64,000 bases of DNA, taken from NCBI GenBank assembly GCA_030737875.1, contig CM060918.1:772204552-772268551 (forward strand). Reading direction: 5' to 3'. The notes beneath the pieces are model-generated. The model was not told the DNA's origin. It ran no database searches and worked only from the letters and a program-made list of their open reading frames with translations. Positions 60,185 through 64,000 of this stretch are shown one piece after another. Each line of letters starts with the position of its first letter. Within the stretch, counting starts at the first letter, position 1. The stretch is from Allium sativum. Lineage: Eukaryota > Streptophyta > Magnoliopsida > Asparagales > Amaryllidaceae. A program made the translations under genes and the position numbers.

Positions 60185-61576
60185 AATTATTCCAAGCTTC
60201 GAAGCTTTGGATGTCTTTGCTACCCATGGCTTAAACCCTACAATTCTCACAAACTTGAACTCAAATCTCAACCATATATTTTTGTTGGTTATTCACCTAC
60301 TCAAAGTGCATACTATTGTCTCGAATTAAACACTAATCGTGTTTATGTTTCTCGTCATGTTCACTTCCAAGAGAGCATTTTTCCTTTTTCTAAACTTAAA
60401 AATTCAACTGCCACCTTGTCTGATCAAGTGGAACAATGGGAACCTCTCACATTATCTGTATTATCAAATACTCAATCTTCCTCCTCTCATTCATTGCAAA
60501 CTAACTCACCTTCCAGCACACCTCCTACCTCATTCCCCACTTCACCCCTTTCATCTCCTATGTCCGTAACAAACTCATCTCAACCTCCTAATACCATTGC
60601 TGAGCTTTCCTCAACTTCATCTCAATTAAACCTCGATATATCCACATCTACAAATTCAACACCCAACAATCCTGTACATTCTCCTCAAATGACCACAAGA
60701 CTTCAACATGGCATTAGGAAACCAATCAGTAAACTGAATTTAAATGCGGAGGTCCATGAAATGGAGATCCCAAAAAATATCACCCAAGCATTAAAAAGCC
60801 CCGTTTGGTGTAAAGCTATGGACGAAGAGATTAATGCATTGGCGAAAAATAGAACTTGGGATCTTGTACCTTCATCTATGTCACAAAATGTAGTGGGATG
60901 CAATTAGATTTTTCGAATTAAAAAGAATAAGGATGGTAACATTATTCAGTACATGGCTCGCTATGTTGCAAGAGGTTTTAATCAGAGAGCTGCCATTGAC
61001 TACGGTGAGACTTTTAGCCCCGTAGTTAAACCCGCCACGCTTTGTCTTGTGCTCTCACTTGCGGTTAGTCAAGGTTGGTCATTGCGCCAACTTGACATAG
61101 ACAATGCTTTTCTATAAGGCACACCCACTGAAGATGTATACACCATACAACCTCCTGGCTACACAGATCATATACATCCAACACATGTATGTAAATTAAA
61201 TAAGGCGCTGTATGGGTTAAAACAAGCTCCAAGAGCTTGGTATAAAGAATTACGACAATATTTAATTGAGTTAGGCTTCAAGAATATGGTCTCTGATTCA
61301 TCCTTGTTCACATTCCTCAAAAATGGTAACATCATTTATCTGTTGGTTAATGTGGACGATATTATTATTACAAGTAATGCAACCCGTGCACTGGAAGCTT
61401 TTATAAAAAAATTGTTGACATGTTTCTCACTCAAAGACCTTGGAGAATTGTCTTACTTCATGGGAGTGGAATTAATGCCTCATCCAAAATGTATTTTCTT
61501 GAGTCAAAAGAGGTATATTGCTGATATTTTGTGCAAAGCTAATATAGACGATGCAAAACAGTTGCAACACCATTAG
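60185..61576 (+). pseudogene. Copia integrase tail and reverse transcriptase
   Basis: After a frameshift the reading continues in another frame with FGCLCYPW-type and FVGYSPTQSAYYCLE segments. A serine/proline-rich linker (60420-60680) is next, then RT from TRLQHGIRKP. A TAG replaces the Trp codon of the N-terminal RT motif near 60905. RARGF-type, [20 protein letters not shown] (TAA after it) and KALYGLKQAPRAWYKEL follow. The active site is LVNVDDIIIT, so the tyrosine of the usual Y-V-DD is Asn while both aspartates remain. It ends near QKRYIADIL with a frameshift at about 61560. Confidence 0.86.
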
Positions 61577-62286
61577 CAACTCATCCTCCGTTAACTATAC
61601 ATGAAAATCTTCTCAACGGTCCTACTGAGTATCATACTTTGATAGGATGTTTACAATATTTAAGTCTTACAAGGCCTGATGTGGCATTCACAGTGAACAA
61701 GTTAGCTCAATACATGTAACGTCCAACTGAGGAACACATGCAATCTCTACATCGTCTTCTTTGGTATCTAAGTGGTACATCTAATATGGGTTTAATTATA
61801 CACAAAGATTCACCTCTCACTCTCCATGCTTATTCTGATGCGGATTGGGATCATGACAAAGATGACTACATTTATACAACAACATATATAATCAATTTGG
61901 GAAAGAATCATATCTCCTGGACGTTAAAGAAGCAGCTTACAAGAGCTTGATCATCTGCCAAGGCCGAGTACAAGGCAGTGGCAAATGCTGCTGCCGAAAT
62001 TCTTTGGGTAGGAAATTTATTCAAGGAGCTTGGTCATAACCTCACTCTCTGGCCAGTCATCTATTGTGATAATGCTGGAACTACATATGTGAGTGCTAAT
62101 CCTATTTTTCATTCTAAAATGAAGCATCTGGGATTGGATTACCATTCTGTCAGAGAAAATATGCAAAGTGGAAATTTGAGGGCACTAATGACCAGCTTGC
62201 GGATGCCCTCACCAAGACACTACCACGTATCTCCTTCACAACATTGGTTAGCAAAATCGGTCTTTCATCTTGGTCGTCCGTTTTGA
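61577..62286 (+). pseudogene. Copia RNase H
   Basis: The reading continues with TRPDVAFTVNKLAQYM, a TAA, and HRLLWYLSGTSNMGL. RNase H follows with AYSDADWDHDKDD, ISWTLKKQ, a [18 protein letters not shown] and [15 protein letters not shown]. The catalytic acidic residues are visible. A frameshift near 62180 moves the final [14 protein letters not shown] segment to another frame, which runs into the 3' LTR. Confidence 0.85.
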
Positions 62287-62293
62287 GGAGGCA

Positions 62294-62605
62294 CGATAAG
62301 GATGGACATAATCTAAGTCAGTCTCTGCATATATGTTATGCCATAATATGAAGAAATAGAATAAATATCATTAATGATATTATATAATATCATTAATGAT
62401 ATTATTCCATAACTTGAGCATTATGTATAAATGGTATGCCATAATATGAGAAATAGAATAAATATCATTAATGATATTATTCCATAAATATCATTAATGA
62501 TATTATTCCATAATTGTTGCAGTGCGTATGACTGCATGTATATTGTAACTTTATATATTTGTGATTCATGAATGGAAAAGTATCCTTCTCTTCAACTCTT
62601 CATCA
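62294..62605 (+). repeat. Copia 3' LTR with four 16-bp palindromes
   Basis: This matches 58555-58865. ATATCATTAATGATAT occurs at 62365-62380, 62387-62402, 62462-62477 and 62488-62503. It is preceded by GAGGAGG (62285-62291). Confidence 0.88.
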
Positions 62606-64000
62606 CCTATACGGTATCTTTAATTATTTGTTAAGCTAACTTAATTGTCAATGAGTTAGAGAGTTGCATGTTAATCACAATTATCATATTGTAAATGAAT
62701 ATATAGGAGAAAATAATAAGGTCTATAAAGATCCAATATAAAAAGAAGGTAGAGAAGTTGTGATAAATCATGATACAGAAGCATCTTAATCAAGTTGTAT
62801 AACAGGCTAATTATGAATTTAAATTTATCACCACTATTTTATATTGCACAGTCATAGAGTCGATAGAAAATAATTGCCTTTTACAGGTCTATGACTTTAA
62901 TTAATGTGCAGACTGGGATAGAGATGTCAATTAAGCAGTAAAAATAGTATTATCCCACTAAACCAAAATATATTTTTAACTCCGATAAAGAGATGAAATG
63001 AAGAGAAGATGAAGAGAAACTAAAGCTAAAATTTGGAAGAACCCTTGAATGGAAAAGTCATTTACATCATACACGTTGATTGAAAGGAATTATCAGAATT
63101 TTTTTATTTAATAGATTTCATTTTACCTGATACTGAACTGTAAAATTGTATAAAACGTAATTACGGTATACTAACTATTACAATGTAACATTTCTTATAT
63201 TCGGAATATAATTGTGTGGTAATAATGGAGAGAAAAGGTAAATCATCGTTTAGCTGTACACAAAATTATGTTAGTTGCGGAGGTACGATTAGGATGATAG
63301 ATTAAGGCATGCATATGTGTTAGTAATAGGAAAGAATGGTAATAATAAACATTAATTACAACAGTAACTCAATATAAGTCACAGTTTAAAGAACCAAAAG
63401 TGTGAAAACCTATCAGAAAGGGTTTAATTTGACTGACTTACAGTCAACTTGATTAGAGAAGATTGGATGTATAACTGGTCAAGTATAAACTATAATAGCG
63501 TTGAACTGTATGTGTAAATACAAATTAAATTGAAATAACAATACGATACACTTGTTGAATGAACATATTGTAAAAAAAAGATGAAACTTACAAGGAATAA
63601 GCAGTAAATATTTGATCGTATTGGATACTCTATCCTTGACCTTTCTTGAACCTCACTATGCTAGTCGTGTTCACAATTATATAAAAAAATTGACTATCAT
63701 AGCATAAAAGGTAAATTTTGACCGTATTGGATACCCTATCCTTGACCGTATTGGATACTATATCCTTGTTCCAAGCTTGAGCTTTGTTCGCTCAGTATAA
63801 AATACCTCAATATATTATACTGATTTGTATCATAAACTGCGTTTTAGATGAAGCTATATTAAAATAGTATAAAGGCAGCCCCATATATTGTGTACACATG
63901 CACTCAAAATTTAGTGTTCCAATTTTTGTATTGGGTTGTTTATGTACTTACTTGCATACATATCCCCAAAAAAATAAAATACCTCGTTAGTCGTGATATT
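62606..64000. other. AT-rich DNA downstream of the Copia element, no gene
   Basis: No gene or element terminus is recognised. Three copies of a direct repeat of about 25 bp lie near its end (63614-63770). Confidence 0.45.
63614..63770. repeat. Short direct repeat, three copies of 'cgtattggatac..tatccttg'
   Basis: Copies begin near 63617, 63723 and 63747. The last two are adjacent with a period of about 25 bp. Confidence 0.8.

Larger units (their letters stand above)
58555..62605 (+). mobile_element. Ty1/Copia retrotransposon, defective, with 311-bp LTRs
   Basis: Two LTRs (58555-58865 and 62294-62605) end in CTTCATCA. They begin with mutated versions of a TGATAAGG start (TTATAAGG and CGATAAGG). 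A tRNA-iMet primer site follows the left LTR and a purine stretch GAGGAGG precedes the right one. Internal order is gag remnant, protease, integrase, RT, RNase H, which is Copia order. The flanks CCTGC (58550-58554) and CCTAT (62606-62610) match at only 3 of 5 bases, so the duplication is old or the boundary is one base off. The protein frame carries at least eight stops and several frameshifts. Confidence 0.88.

Overview
The window is repeat-dominated nuclear DNA from a land plant, probably a eudicot with a large genome. The evidence is tRNA-iMet-primed LTR retrotransposons, a Ty3/Gypsy chromovirus with a C-terminal chromodomain-like tail, Ty1/Copia remnants, two CACTA-type DNA transposon ends, and fragments of plant genes (CHUP1-like, plastid biotin carboxylase-like, receptor-like kinase) inside one transposon. 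I found no intact host gene, no tRNA or rRNA gene and no CRISPR array. Almost every open frame is a decayed transposon protein or chance translation of AT-rich DNA.

Bases 1-40251 form one nested insertion cluster. The outermost layer is an LTR-like unit (here family C) that begins before the window and survives as 1-2820, 18192-18647 and 38568-40251. Two elements inserted into it. The first is a forward, probably solo, LTR (family B, 2821-18191), itself split by a Tekay/Del-like Gypsy chromovirus (5926-16892, minus strand). The second is a non-autonomous retrotransposon with giant LTRs (18648-38562, minus strand): about 6.5-kb LTRs flank only 1061 bp of non-coding internal DNA, bordered by a perfect GATTG target duplication. 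Its right LTR was later hit by a 5794-bp CACTA transposon (28983-34776, AAA duplication).

That CACTA element encodes no transposase I can recognise. It carries intron-containing fragments of at least three unrelated host genes in the same orientation: a CHUP1-like gene, the biotin carboxylase subunit of plastid acetyl-CoA carboxylase, and a receptor-like kinase. It is therefore a gene-capturing (Pack-type) CACTA element.

Bases 40252-64000 are a looser mosaic. A 2416-bp Copia derivative keeps only gag and the start of protease (42752-45167, CTTAT duplication, TR-GAG type). A 4838-bp solo LTR of family C lies at 45988-50825 (TTCTG duplication). Around it are three arrays of degenerate self-complementary units (45629-45901, 51517-51636, 52062-52265). 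Next come a decayed plant gypsy-type ORF1 (52726-53397), a partial Tekay-like LTR (53465-54972) cut by the left end of a second CACTA element (54973 onward), and a defective Copia element (58555-62605).

The elements do not form a pathway. Their relation is historical: the nesting gives the relative order of insertion. Coordinates of element ends come from terminal motifs, target duplications and LTR-to-LTR comparison by eye. Lineage names are inference from protein motifs.
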